A DNA stretch of 64,000 nt from Sipunculus nudus (taxonomy: Eukaryota; Annelida; Sipuncula; Golfingiida; Sipunculidae), in the NCBI GenBank assembly GCA_026874595.1, contig CM049316.1:11150839-11214838 (forward strand), written 5' to 3'. Made by a program: the position numbers and the translations under genes. Shown here piece by piece: positions 11,928 to 25,311 of this stretch. Position 1 is the first letter of the stretch, and every line of letters starts with the position of its first letter. The notes under the pieces were generated by a model, which was not told where the DNA came from, searched no databases, and saw nothing but the letters and a program-made list of their open reading frames with translations.

Positions 11928-14900
11928 AACCACTATATGCATAGGACAACATGGCTGTCATGATTTATATCAGTCTTACTTTGCATACAAAACCATTTAC
12001 TCAAGAATACTTAAGTATAAAGATGTAAAAGAGAGTGTAGAATAAAAATTTTTACACCAAGTCCAGACTAAATACATAAATAATTTCAAAAGCTCCATAG
12101 ATGTTTAACGAAGCAAGAAAGACGTAGATTATATTACACATGATGCCGGAGCGCTTACTTATAAATTTATATAGAAAGAAAAAAAAAAGCTCTGTAGGAT
12201 ATTGTCATCGCTTTCAATTGACATTCCTCAAAGTGAAACGAACTTGTGTTGATAAAACGCCTCTTAAGAATCGATTGATACCTTGATTTGAAAATCTTAT
12301 ACATTTTTGTTGTACTACATGTATGCAATAGCTCAAGAGAATCCCCCTCCCCCCATCCCCAAACCCCTGGTCTTAAACACTCCCTCCACGATGACCCGCA
12401 GGTTAGCAGTAATAGGGATGACTCCGTTGGCTATGTAATAAAAATAAGGTATATTTATTACCTGTGACATATAAAGGATTACCTTATGTGACAAACAAAC
12501 AGTTGGGAAGTGTACACATATGATCTCGTAATAAGGTTTAAAATAAAATGCACATCATGTAAAATTCTGTCACCTTTGCCTAGGATTTTGCCCAAATTAT
12601 ACTTTCAGAAAATTAGAATTAGAGATCTAACAATTGAGAATCAACTAAAAAAAGGTTCAGCCTGTGGTGTAAGGTCACAGTCAAATATATATATCAACTA
12701 CAAATCTGCGGCTTAGAACTAATAACTGCTTAAATTTTAGCTATAGCAAATCAGCAATGTTGGAGATATAGTGGAAAAAGGGGCAGAAGTGGGGGGTGGG
12801 CGTTAATGGTAAATTTGCTATGGACTGTATACCTAGGAATATGATCAAAGTCAAAAATTTAATATCAGGCGCAAATGTGTGCCCTGGGACTAATATTGTC
12901 CCCATATATATTACTTAAATGATAGAGAGTGACCTGTTTTGAACTAGTTTACTTTTACAGTTTGATTCAAATAACCTTTACATGTTTATTTTAAATATCC
13001 GAAGGACAAGTGTACCGGCCCTGTAACAGTAAATTGTTTTCACAAGAATGATGCTTGGGGCAAATAAGGTCATTTACTCTATACTTCTATAGAGTGCCCA
13101 GGCGATACCATGAGCAATTGAAGGAAAATATTTCAAAAATATAATTTTTATAGATTTTCAAATATTATAATCTTCTTTCTTATATATTTATATATATAAC
13201 ACAGTTGAGTTGACATATCCAGTACTGCCATCAGGCGAACAACTCAGGTGAATCAGGTTTGCAAAAATGTGTGTGAGGAGTGTCGATGAAAATATTTGTG
13301 AAGATTTTTCATTTAGAATCTCTTGCCGTTAGATATCGCATGCGTAACTATTTGCCAGCCGACCATTTTGCACATAGAGTAAAGCATAACAGAACGCATG
13401 GTATTAAGTAAATTCATTGTAAACATAGAATTTCCTGGGATATACTTTATGCGATTAGTATGGTGAAAACATATTTATTTATTTTTTTATTGATGATATT
13501 CGTTGGTCTGGTGAACCTGACTCACTAATGAATTGGTAAACTAGGAGGTATAGGTTGGATATGACAACAGCAAATGTTTGCACATGTCGGACTTTACATC
13601 AAATTAGTTAGATATGGGAGAGATTTGTTTTCATTCCTGGCAATGAGCACGTCCGATTCTAATCGCCGTTATTAATTGGGTACCAGTGGGAGGGAGTTTG
13701 TGTGATCAGCATCAGTACTGGGTTTCTCTGATTGACGATAGGGATAGCATGGGACTGATTGCAAGCATGTAACACTCACATGTAGAATGAAAGCATCAGA
13801 CGGACAAACCCTCATGTAGTCGGAAATAAATCAAATAAAAAATATTGATTTGAGTTAGGTCTCACGCCGAAGGACAAGATGAACATCCATACATCCAAAC
13901 ATCCGCATATAAGCAAGACAGCCGCTCTGGAATTTTTCAAGACAGGTTTCTGATTATACCAACAAATATTTAGCCATTTCACTTATTCAAGCGATTCATG
14001 TAACATCGGACCTATATCGTTAATGCTTGTATATATCTGTCTCATTTGTTTTTTTTACTATTGACTATCTTAACACTTCATTTTCTTTTACGGACAGCTC
14101 CTCCATTGCTTCTATTCTTTTTCTTAAAGGTCAAATTTGATCTGATGGAAATTGGTCAATGGCTTTATACAAATTCGGGTTATATTTTAAAACCCTACCG
14201 CTCGTTTAATTGATCAAGAAACCTCTGGGAGCCGCAATTGTAGAAAATCGAATTTGAAATCCATTTATAATTGTCTCTACAAAGCTTAGGTCATAAGTAC
14301 TTTTGAACCGCAGATACGTTACGCATACATATCAATGCAGATTTGCCAACCCTAATTCTTTTCGCTTCTTATCATTTTTATAGGTGATGATACATCTCGA
14401 TTGCTCATGGCAGTTTTGATGTCCCAAAGTCATAAGCCAAGAAAACTAACGCCACGGTGCTGTAATTATTCTTGACAATAAGAAGAGGGACGTGCCTATT
14501 TTAATAAAAGGATCTTCACTCAGTCTCAGGAGGGATGAGGCCGTTATATTAACCTTTAAACTTGATGCTGCTCTCCCTGATTATGGTTAGTAATATTCCT
14601 CAGGTAAAGAAAATCACATTACAGTTACTTAATGATACATACCGATTGAACAAATAGCGGCCATCTGAAATATATAAATATATATCGCTGAATATATAAA
14701 CAGTAAAATATCCCACTTAATACGAAACTGCTCGTATAACTACACAGAACGCAAAGATCTGAATTTGTATGTTTTACTTGCCGCATGTAATGTTGCATCA
14801 GCCAGGAAATAAACTTGCAGAAAAATTTTACATTTGCCTCTAAGAAATAAACTATTTTCGTCGTGGTCTTATCAGTGTTTATACCTGACAGTGGCTGATA

Positions 14901-17900
14901 AAGAAGCAGTTACCCACTAGCCAATGCCCTAATGATAATATACTGACACGTCAGTTTGATCGGTTTTGTAATCTATTACTGCATATTACAGTAACAATAA
15001 CAAATAATCTAGACCAGTTTCCTCTTAGATTTTGATTAAAAAAACCTTCACAGGCATAAATTGAATTTCAACAGGGCACAGTTCAGTGCCCTCTTTATGT
15101 GGAAGGCATTTACATATTTACATTGCATAGCAAACTAGGTTGAGACCTTTATTTTATGATTAGCTTGATATGCTACTGAAAAGACTTAAACCTATGACGA
15201 ATAATTTTGGAAATTCTATTGTCTTCTATATATAATCACCCTTCGGCGTGTAAAAGGAAGTTACACGTATTTTCTGTACATTGGATGAAATTGGAAGGAA
15301 TATCAAGGCCTGGTTAATTTGTACACCATTATTTGAGAAACTTGGAGGAATATCACAACAGACACAACACTCAAATATAACCAAAAACGCCGCATACAAA
15401 TCGGTGTCTGTGTACATCAAAGGAACCTACTTCAAAGATGTTTGCCTAGCCATATATTAATTTGTTCTAAACTTTGGTGTAAAGTAAATGAAATTTAATA
15501 AACCGCCCGTGAAAAGATTCCCGCACAATAACACAGGGTAATAAGCGCAGGGAATCTTTACATTTGTCTTGTGTTTTGGCAAGATAAATTAATTTATAAC
15601 GGCTTCTTCTAATTATATTTCTTAATTAAACCACCAGCAGATGTATTCATTCTTTCATGTATCATTTGAATTTTTTCTCTGCTTCATTTGGTAGGACTAA
15701 AAATCACAGTTACACAGAGTTACGTTAAATATGTTTGGTGGAAGCACCACAGAATGAGTTTCTTTATGTTATCGACCACAATGTGAAGCAAAAACTATCT
15801 ATTATACACGAAAAGATCAGTCAATATATTGAATGAACGAATGTTCAAGAGTAGTTCCAGGAGCTGACACTGGTTAATTTATTTCAATCGAAGTCAGATA
15901 AGAAGTTTCATGTGAATTGTTTAATAAACAGCCCTTCGAGCTGTGACAATGCATAAACGATAACCTATCTTGCATGACGTGTATTAAATGAAGATTATCT
16001 TTGCAACCTTTCTTTACAATAAGTAAAATATTGCCGACCCGATGGTGAAATGGGTGTTCATTTTGTTTATATCCATCTGTTGATAACAATTAAGGTGGAG
16101 GGGGGGGGGTCTTCTGATAGTACCTCAAACATATGCGCTACAATTACATGAGACGAACAAATCAGACGAACCACGAACAACAATCAGTGCACAATCATTA
16201 CTATTTAATAGGCCATACCATATTTCTGTATTTGTTTCGGTGCTTTATAAAACGTATTTCATAATCGGTCCAAGGATCATTTCACTAAGAGGAAATTGCT
16301 CATCATTTATAAGTGACCATGTCGATTTTAAAGATGTGGTACTCCAGTTCAATGAAATTTTACAAAAATCTGACCTGACAAAGTGTTATGTTTGAGTGAT
16401 GGAAAAGCAAAATTATCCAAAATGACAAAACTTTTTTATATTGTTTTCATGGCTCTTACATCGTACACCTGTGGTAGACTGGACAGATGTTAATCAAATA
16501 CATTGCTTACATCGACGTTCATCAGGAAAATTTAATTAGTTGAGTGTGGCGAAAATGTATACACGTTACGCGTTGGTTGAATCATGTACCAGTCAGACCA
16601 ATTGGTTGGTAAATTAAAAATTACGGGTTGAACATGACAAAACATGATTTCTGCCCATGCTTGACTTTTCAGCAAATTAGGAAGATGGATTATTTTTCTG
16701 GCACTGGGCAGATCCCAATCTAATCGCGTCATTCAAACGGTAACTGGAGTAAAGGGTTTGGGCGAACGGTGTAATGCCGTCTCAGATTGGCGATTGGGAT
16801 AGCGCGGGACTGGTTACAACCATGTAACACTCGCATCTGGTATAAAAGCGCCAGACGGACATATATCGAAATATATCAAATAAAACAGATTTCTTTTAGG
16901 TTTCATGCTGAAGGCCATAAGATCGACATCCATACATCCGTACATAGGTTGGGCAGTCGCTGCGGGATTTTTACAGGTAGAGTTTGGCTAATACCAACAA
17001 ATATTTAGCCATTCCACTTATTCTACCCATCCTTTTGATTCTTTTACCATTCATTATTACTGTCCTTCTTTTAAATGACATTTGCTTGAGTGAAATATCA
17101 GACCTATATCGTTAATGGTTCAATATAGCTGTCGCTATAAAGTTACCACACATTAAAATAACCTGCTGTATTGAAGCTGTTTTATCACCTGTTTGAACCT
17201 TGACTAGAGTGTTGTCTATTGAGAAAAGATAAGTTTTTTGCCGACCCACTGTTGAATTTGTGTTGAAATACCGTCACCCCAGTACAGTATATTGAAGCCC
17301 TGTTTCAACCTATCCTAGATGAGGATCAGCTGGATGTCCGATGAGTTTCCACCAAACAATTTACTCAAAATCCTTTGAAATGTGATACCCATTACCAAAT
17401 GAGATCACTTTTGTCTTCAATTACGTTACAATGTTACGGTTAATAATAAAGAGTTAAGAAGCAATTCTTTTGCCGCGAAGCTTTTGTGAAAGGACACCTC
17501 TTGATCTGTGTTATCAACATTCCTCGTGATTTCTTAATAGTTCATTTTGTTTGTTAGGACAGATCTTCAAGAGCTTCCTTCACTTTTGCTAAAGGTCCAA
17601 CCTCAGCTGATGAAAATCAGTTATATAGATACATTCTCTGGCATCGCTAGTTTTATATAAATCAGACTTTTAGCTGCTAACCTTCCCTCACCTTATCCAC
17701 TGATCGATATATAAGAATAGAAAATAACTAGGAGCCGCTGTTGAGATAAACAAACATGAAATCCAATTCTTTTATCTCATTCAGAGATTTAAACATTAAG
17801 TCTTTTTAAACAATATCAATTATATTTAAATTTCTCACCTATATAAATATACAAAATGTTACAAAGCTGAGGTCATATGTAGTTTTTACATGAGATACAT

Positions 17901-18176
17901 ACATATCAAAACATATTTGTCAAACACTTAGTCCATTTACTGTATATCATTGTTATATGTGATATGAAATCTCGATTGTCGATGGCAGCTTTTATGTCCT
18001 ATAGTCAAAAGCGAAAATGTCCCAGAGGACAATTCAATAAATTACCCTTTTAATGACAGAAAAGAATAAAGGCGATTATCTTTAGTGCTATAAACATTCG
18101 GAGCCTTGTTGACAATAGGGTCTTCACTCAGTTTGAGAAGCCACGGGGGCTGTTATATGAACCATTAAAGTTCATG
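11925..18176 (+). repeat. 6.25 kb tandem duplication, unit 2
   Basis: This is the right unit of the head-to-tail duplication, 6252 bp against 6251 bp in unit 1. The three bases CTG occur at the start of unit 1 (5674-5676), at the junction (11925-11927) and just after unit 2 (18177-18179). Three bp of microhomology therefore sit at the breakpoint. Past 18179 the sequence continues into the uninterrupted R module (CTCTCGATGATGTGATCTG), which shows unit 2's right edge is the ancestral context. Confidence 0.95.
13451..15941 (+). repeat. R-module copy B2 (duplicate of B1)
   Basis: This is the unit-2 counterpart of 7200-9690 at a constant offset of 6251. It is identical in the segments compared. 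Confidence 0.85.
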
Positions 18177-19740
18177 CTGCTCTCGATGATGTGATCTGTA
18201 TTATTCTCCAGCTGAAGATTATCATATAACAGCTCATTAATGACATCAACATATTGAATTAAAAAGCGGCCATCTGCAATCTGCAATGAATATATAAAGA
18301 GTAAATATTTGGCCATACCACTTAAATGGAAACTGCATTAAATGTACTGAGATTGGTAGAGACTGATTTTTTATACGTTTTAATTGTCCGGATATTTTCA
18401 TCCGGACTGTTCTAAGATCGCAAACGTATAAAATCCAATTACCTGAACATGCAGGACGTCTTCACATATATCTCTATGAAATTTAAGAAATGAGCTTGAA
18501 CTTAACAAGTGTTGCCATTCACGGTGTCCCTTTAATTTATTATATTTTCTGAACAAAACCTTTTTTTATGAGCGTGGACATAGTTCGTTTCATTCTTAAC
18601 AATCCACAGTGGTGGAGTAAAAGAAGTTTGCCCACCGGTTACCTTAATGAGAATCCACTGACCCCTCAATTTTACATGTTTTTATGCTGAGAAGGATGAC
18701 GCATATTCTAATTCAATTAGCATCGGTTGGTTCTAAAACGTTCGCATGCATAATTTTGCCTTCCGCAGGGCAGAGGTACGGTGTCATTTAGACGTGTAAG
18801 GCATTGTTATGTTGCTCAGTAACGTAAATGGACATACCAGGTAATTTATTCTGTGATTATCTGGATAAACTACTTAAGAAAGACAAAAAGCTATGTAGGA
18901 TGATTGAGGTAATATTGAATTTAGCTAATTTCGCGAAATTGTTTTCTCTTTTGACTTTGATGTATTTTTATGCTATGACTTAAAGAGTTAAATGACGCCC
19001 ATTTTCTGTATTAAATTGGAATATACGGGGCTGATTCATTTGAGAACCATTTTTAAGAGACCATCAAACATATCATAATAGACAACACAGTTAAGAACCC
19101 CCAAAAAAGACCGCATTCAGATCGGATAAGATAAAAATGTATATCAAAGGAACCCGCTTTCAAGCTGTTTATCGTGGTCATGTATCATTTTGCTATGGAC
19201 CTTGGGGTTAGACACGCTGTTATCCCCGTCTACATTCATGTTACTGGAATTTCAACATAGACACGTTCCATTCATTACTAGCATTGCGGGTCAAAATCAC
19301 AAACTATTCAATTAGGTATTATTTAGTAAAGAAATTTAGTTTTCCGTCCATTGAATTTTTCCGACAAATTACACGGGTTTATAGAGACAGAGAATCCTCA
19401 ATGCTCTTTATTGTTAATATTAGATGGCTTGTTCTGATTTTATGTTTCAATGAAACCAATAGCCTACGTATTATTTCTTTCGTATATTATATAAATGGTT
19501 TTCAGTAACATTCACTAGTGACCTAAATCCACGCTTTAGTGTTTCGTCACATCTCCCTGTTGGAACCACCACATATTGCAATGTGTTCGTTTTATTGACC
19601 AAATCCAAGCGAAATCTGGCTGAAATAAACTAAAAGATATGTTAGTATATTGAATGAAAGAATGTTCAAAGGTAGTTCCAGGGAATGACACTAGCTTATT
19701 CATTTCAATCGAAGGTTGAGAAGTTTCATGTAACTGACGT
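16547..19740 (+). repeat. R-module copy C2 (full length)
   Basis: This is the complete R module, about 3.2 kb. Its first half lies in duplication unit 2 and matches C1. Its second half (18177-19740) matches copy A (1-1060), B1 (8340-9660), D (22250-22745) and E (33990-34760). Matches include AAGGATGACGCATATTCTAA at 18692, the GGGGCTGATTCATTTGAGAA region near 19027, and ATGAAAGAATGTTCAAAGG near 19656. No protein signature was seen. Confidence 0.8.
18369..18433. other. Nested inverted repeat (possible cruciform)
   Basis: Perfect 12 bp arms TTTTATACGTTT (18369-18380) and AAACGTATAAAA (18422-18433) enclose a second perfect inverted pair, GTCCGGA (18386-18392) and TCCGGAC (18401-18407). The equivalent positions in R copies B, D and E do not keep this symmetry, so it is specific to copy C2. 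Function is unknown. Confidence 0.8.
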
Positions 19741-20439
19741 AATTAATGGCCTTCAGCATAGCCTTATTTGGGATTAGTAATATAATAATAATAAATCTAA
19801 CTTTTAATACCTGCTGGACCATAGATAAATGCAAATTAACTTTTTTTCTCATTTTAAAGCTTAATCATTTAACGTCTCTTAGTCAGGTTGATACTTTTCA
19901 ATCAACCCGCCAATGAATCATAGGCGGTAGTATCGAGATTTGCATAACTGCTTATCGTGAGTACCTTATCAGAATAATCGAATCGGAGATAATATGATGT
20001 GACTTGATTGTTTTAAGCTTAAATTTAAGTGGAAATCTTCTGTTATTAACTAGAGGTAGAAATTCGGATTTGTATATATTTTTTTCGCTCTATAATAAGA
20101 AGAATAAAGGTGACAATGACAAGGACCTTTAAACTTTTGAAGTTCCCAGGTCTCATGGTAACGATTGTGCTTTATGAAAAGATGCGAGAGAGGGAGACAG
20201 ACAACTCGACAGACGGACGATGTACAAAGACCATTCATTATCGCTCATAAGACTTTTTATCAGCTGAGATTAATATTAGTTCGGTTAATGTTTCATTATA
20301 GAGGCCAGCTTTTTAAAAATTATTTAATAAACTTTTAGGAAATTTAAATTTGGTGTATTACATAGTCTGGTAATGTAAAGTGTTTACATGTTATTTTATA
20401 TCTCTTACCCGACATCTCAGAAAATGCTTGAGCTGTGAG
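19741..20439. other. Unassigned AT-rich DNA
   Basis: I see no gene or clear repeat here. A 62-codon minus frame at 20050-20238 has no recognisable motif. Confidence 0.4.
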
Positions 20440-22750
20440 CACCGAATATAGGGGAATATAGGCAGCCGCTACGGGATTTTTTTCAGGTAGATTATAGATT
20501 ATACCAACAAATATTTAGCCATTCTACCAATCCTTTTGATATTTTTACCATTTATTTATATTGTCCTTCTTTCAAATTACATTTCTTTGAGTGAAATATT
20601 ATATCTATATCGTTAATAGCTCAATATAGCTGTCTCTATAAAGTAACCACACATTCAAATAAATTGCTGAATTGCAGCTATTTTAAAAAGTGTTAATCCT
20701 TGCTGAGAGTATTATATATAGAAAAGGTATACAGGGCTTTGTTTTGGTGTCGCAGTTTCTACATCTTTACTTGGCTTTAGATATTTTAACTTTTGTCTCA
20801 TATGAGAGAATCAGTTTTCTACTCACCTACGTTTGACTTTGTGTTGAGATATCGTGACCTCCAGTACAGTGTATTGAAGCCCTGATTTTACCTACCCTGG
20901 ATTAAGAAACGTATCTTGACGTATATAAGTTTCGCAGGAATATTAATCGGTTTTCTTCAAGTACATAACACGCCATGTTTTTGCCTTAAATAATATGTTT
21001 CCTTTTCCATAGATGATTTTCAGAATTAATGTTACGTGTTATTTAATTGTAGATAAGAGAGAAGTTATGAATAAACGTTTTATAATGAATAACCGTATAC
21101 GCTTAACTACGTGTAACTCCTGGTAGTGGGTAATGTATCACTTCAAGGGCATCTTTACTTATTTTCCTGCATCCTTCACAGAAACCAACAATATGCATCA
21201 GAAAGAAAATGTACATTCTCACAAACCAGAATGTATCTCCATTTCATCAGAATAGGTCTCAGTTGAAGGCAGATCAATGGAGGACTTTTTTTTCCGGATA
21301 CCCAGCGAACCTGCAGCCTTGTTTGAAAATATTTTTTTTTCGTTACCTGGCAAATGTAGAGTTTCTATTTACCATCTGGCTGCCCTAAGAAATTCCACCA
21401 CACACTAGAAAAGTTCTATCCATTGCCAAATGACATCACTTTAGTCAACAATAATGTCTTAATATTACAGTAAGTACTAAGTGAGTTAAGAAATAAAATC
21501 TGCTGCGGCAAAGCTTTTGTGAAACGCTACAATGGATAAGGTCACCTTCTGTTCTGTGTTATAAACATTCTTCGCGATATCTGATCATGGGCAGTTCTTG
21601 AAATATCTTTTTACGGACAGTTCTTCCAGAGCCTCCAGCACTTTTGCTAAAGGCCCAACTTTATCTTATGAAAATCGTGATTGAGTTAATTTCCGTGGCA
21701 TCGCTTGTTTTTATATAAATTACTCGTATAGGTTCTATCCCTCCCTCTCCTTCATCCATTTATCTATAGGTAAGAATATTTATAAATAGAAAATAACTCG
21801 GAGCCGCTGTAGAGAAAAACGATTAAGAAATCCATTTCTCTCATCTCATTTAAAGAGTTCAATGTTAAGTCTTGTAATACAGAATTTATTCCATAAATAT
21901 TTCACACCTATATAAATATACAAAAAAATTACAAAGCTGAGGTCATATGTAGTTTGGAACCACTTGTACATGAGACACGTATATATCAGGGCAGATTTGC
22001 CAACCACTAAGTCGACATTGCATATCTTTGCTATAGGTGATGAGAAAGCTCGATTGTCCCTGGCATTCTTCTTGTCCGATAGCCATAAGTGAAAACATCA
22101 CCGCGTTTGACCTTAAGAAGCCAGCGGAAAAGTTAACATACTACCATTCTAATGCCAGAAAAGAAAAACGGGTCTCAACGATTGCAATAAACATTCGGAG
22201 CCTTGTTGACAATAGGATCTTCACTAAGTTTTAGGACCGACGGGGGCTTTTTTATGAACCATTAAAGTTCATGCTGCTCTCGATGATTGTGGTTTGTAAT
22301 ATTCTACCGCTGAAGAATATCATATAACAACTCTATAATGACATCAACATATTCAATTAGAAGCAGCCATCTGCAATTTTCAATGAATATATAAAGGGTA
22401 AAATATTCGGCCATAAGTTTTGTATCCCGACAGTTCCAAGATCGCAAACGTAGTTTTTCAATTCCCTAAGCATGCATGGCGTCTTTACAATGTGTCTCTA
22501 AGAAATTTATAATATGAGCTTGAGCTTAAAGAATGTTGCCATTTAATGTGTCCCTTTAGCTTATTATATTTTCTTGAACAAAACTTTTCTTCATAGCGTG
22601 GGCATTACTGAGTTACAGTAAGGATGACGCATATTCTAATTCAGTTATAATATTTTTCTTCTAAAATCCTTCACATGGCAAAAAAAAATAAATTTTCGCA
22701 GGGCAGAGGTACTGTGTCCTTTAGACGTGGAAGGCACATTCTTATGTTGC
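20440..22750 (+). repeat. R-module copy D
   Basis: This is a diverged R module without the first few hundred bases. Matches include CAGCCGCTACGGGATTTTTT (20463), ACCAACAAATATTTAGCCAT (20502), TCGGAGCCGCTGTAGAG (21799), ACAAAGCTGAGGTCATATGT (21932), GTTCATGCTGCTCTCGATGA (22268) and AGGATGACGCATATTCTAAT (22621). It ends near 22750, where similarity to copies A and C2 stops. It is non-coding. Confidence 0.7.
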
Positions 22751-23239
22751 ATATTAACCTAAGCAGCACAATAAATATAGGCCAAACATAATGAAGCAGA
22801 AGTTCTTCTTGTTTTTTTTATGCCAATTAAGAATGTCAATAAATTTATTTTGAATGTCGTTTCTTCTATACATACTTTCTTTGATATTTTCAGCTGAGCT
22901 GACTGAAGTCCATCCAAGCTGTAGTGTCGGACGAATTACAACCGCATGGGTTGAGTACATTTAGTGTCAGTGTTCAAACCTGCAGAAAAAAAGTATTTTG
23001 AATCGGATCAGAAAACTCGAGTAATGTGTTTCATTGGCAATTCTGATTATCAGCATACATAAAATAATGCCTGAAATCAAATATCTAATAAAGGGCCTCA
23101 AATCTGCACCAAATGTTACAGTTATATTTATAATGGGGCTTGGTATCAGCAACAAGTTGCGCCACCTGCGTTCATATTCCCCAGTGAAATATGGCTGTCT
23201 ACTCAATAAGGAAATGGGTATTAATCGAGTATAAATTGG
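22751..23239. other. Unassigned DNA
   Basis: This is the interval between R copy D and the W module. Overlapping short frames occur on both strands (22754-22960 minus, 22967-23206 minus, 23034-23234 plus). None resembles a known protein. Confidence 0.4.
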
Positions 23240-24390
23240 GTCAAATTATTTAATAAAACTTTGTTTTAGAGGAAGTTTGAATAATGTGGACTACAAAGTA
23301 ATGACAATTTCAATTGTTTACATGTGTTATGTCTGCTATCCAAGATAAAAAAATGTTGCTATGGGCACGATATGATTTGCAACGTATGCTGCAGGTGCCG
23401 TCACTAATGCTCACATTTTTACATAAAGGCAATTAAACTTAATTTGTTTACTTGACTTGCATCATTAGACTTAGGATATTCAAGCTAAATATGCTGATTA
23501 GTTGTGGTGAACATCCTGAAAAACCACAAATTAAGTAACTCTGACTTGATGTGCCTTGGTCTATAGCAGTATGGCCGTTTATAATATTTTTTCTCACTCA
23601 CAGCCGGTTTGGACATTTTATTTTTTATGATTTCCATTTTATCTACTTCATGGAATCCCTTTATATAATAAAATATATTAGTTAATCTAGAACCATAATC
23701 AATAGCCCAAATCGACTGAAATTTAAAACATGCATGAACAATACTGAAAGAAATATGCTCCGTATAACTTCAAGAGCTGACAATGCCTTATTCATCAACT
23801 ACATTGTAAGAGAAAAGAAGTGTCGGATTGCATCAATTTGTCCTTGTCTGGGGATTAGTGTAAAACAAAATTACCATTGTATTGGAACGCCATTGACATT
23901 TAACGCTTCTCAGCCGTAACCAATAGAAACGCCGGCAGGTCCTGTAAGACACCATTGTCTACTACCTAGAAGTTAAGCCTCTTACCTTGTACTTATATAT
24001 TGACAGGTGCATTCTCTAAACTTATAACGACACAGGAAACATTTAAAGCCTGGAGAGCTAAGTAAAATATTTTTTTTTGCTTCTGTGGTCTACACTGGCT
24101 TTGTTTTGCACTATGTTAAATCTGAACGTGTTCACTGCAGTCTGGATTCTTTTATTGCACAAAGTGTAAAATCCCGCCCACACAACAACCAGCAGTTGTT
24201 GATACCCTGAACGAGCAAACTCCATAAACAATGGGGACCAAATGACCACTGATGCCCGGGATTTTCTATACACCATAGGCAACACGTGGCGTTCGTAAAC
24301 GCAAAACGAAATCTGGAGTGTGTGATTGATTATCAGATCAATTGGTCACTATCATCACGGCACCAGTTAGAGTTGGGTGGTCTTGTTATT
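23240..24390 (+). repeat. W-module copy 1, left part
   Basis: This block is paralogous to 41565-42790 and 45020-45100. Matches include GCTGCAGGTGCCGTCA (23390) with 41691, CTTGACTTGCATCATTAGAC with 42033, CCACAAATTAAGTAACT with 42101, AATAAAATATATTAGTTAAT with 42292, and CAATTTGTCCTTGTCTGGGG with 42462. The stretch CACTATCATCACGGCACCAG (24346) matches the CACTACTACCACGGCACTGG region near 45051. The module is interrupted at 24391 by the LINE and resumes at about 27420. Confidence 0.75.
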
Positions 24391-24408
24391 AACTATAACT
24401 ATAACTAT
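24391..24408 (-). repeat. LINE 3' terminal hexamer tail
   Basis: Three copies of AACTAT/TATAAC on the plus strand (TATAGT on the LINE strand) sit directly after the LINE 3'UTR. CR1/L2-group elements end in short tandem microsatellites rather than poly(A), so this probably marks the true 3' end of the insertion. Confidence 0.7.
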
Positions 24409-24558
24409 ATTTATTTCGTATAGCGCCATTTTTACACGTATGTTTCAAACGCGCTTTACAACTAAAACATCATACTTAAAAATAGAACCACATATTTACT
24501 AAATTATCAATGACACTAAAAAGTTAAAATAGTTATATCGGTAAAAATATAAAAATAT

Positions 24559-25311
24559 TTAGGTATAGTATTTTCTAAAAAGGTAAGTTTTAACGTTCTT
24601 CTTAAATTGTTCAATGCGTGATACTGCTTTCAGTTCTTCTGGAATGCTATTCCATAGCTCTGGACCACAAACACTGAAAGATCGCGAAGCAAAAGTTTTC
24701 CGTTTTGTAGGGGGTACTACGAGCCTTCTTACACCCCTGTCAGATCTAAGCCCTAATCTCCCTGGTTTCTGTACCTCTATCAATTTCTTAAGGTAATCTG
24801 GTGCAGTTCCTTCTAAGCATTTGAAGACAACGGTCAAGACTTTATGTTCTATGCGAGCACGAATAGGTAACCAGTGTTATGCCTCACGAGCTTCCGTTGC
24901 ACTTTCGTATTTTTCCTTGTTTAATACTAATTTTGCTGCAATGTTTTGCACGAGTTGTAGCTTTTTAATTGATCTTTCTGGTAGACCAAATAAAATTCCA
25001 TTGTAATAGTCAAGGTGGGACATGACTAGTCCACGAACTGATGAGTGGGTTGCTTCCATCGTGAGTATGGATCTGATCTGCTTAATTCTATGAATATTAT
25101 GCATTGCAGTTCTACATTTCAATGAAATGTGATGTTTGAAATTTAGCTGCTTGTCCAGCCAAGCTCCCAAGTATTTAATATTATCTGAAAGTTCAACGTG
25201 TTCTCCGTTTACATTTAACTGAGATGATGTGCATTTTGATAACTGTCCATTGTTACCAAACATAATGAATTCTGTCTTGGAATTATTCATTTTCAGTCTC
25301 AGTCCATCCAC
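24559..25311 (-). pseudogene. LINE reverse-transcriptase C-terminal region (pseudogene)
   Basis: Two minus frames join through an in-frame TAA near 24877. The first (25311-24877) has YLGAWLDKQLNFKHHISLKC and HLDYYNGILFGLPERSIKKL. The second (24837-24559) has FKCLEGTAPDYLKKLIEVQ, RSFSVCGPELWNSIPEEL and FKKNVKTYLFRK. These are the standard thumb and C-terminal signatures of CR1/L2/Jockey-group LINEs. HWLPIRARIE lies between the two frames, just past the stop. A frameshift near 25311 separates this part from the polymerase core. Confidence 0.9.
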
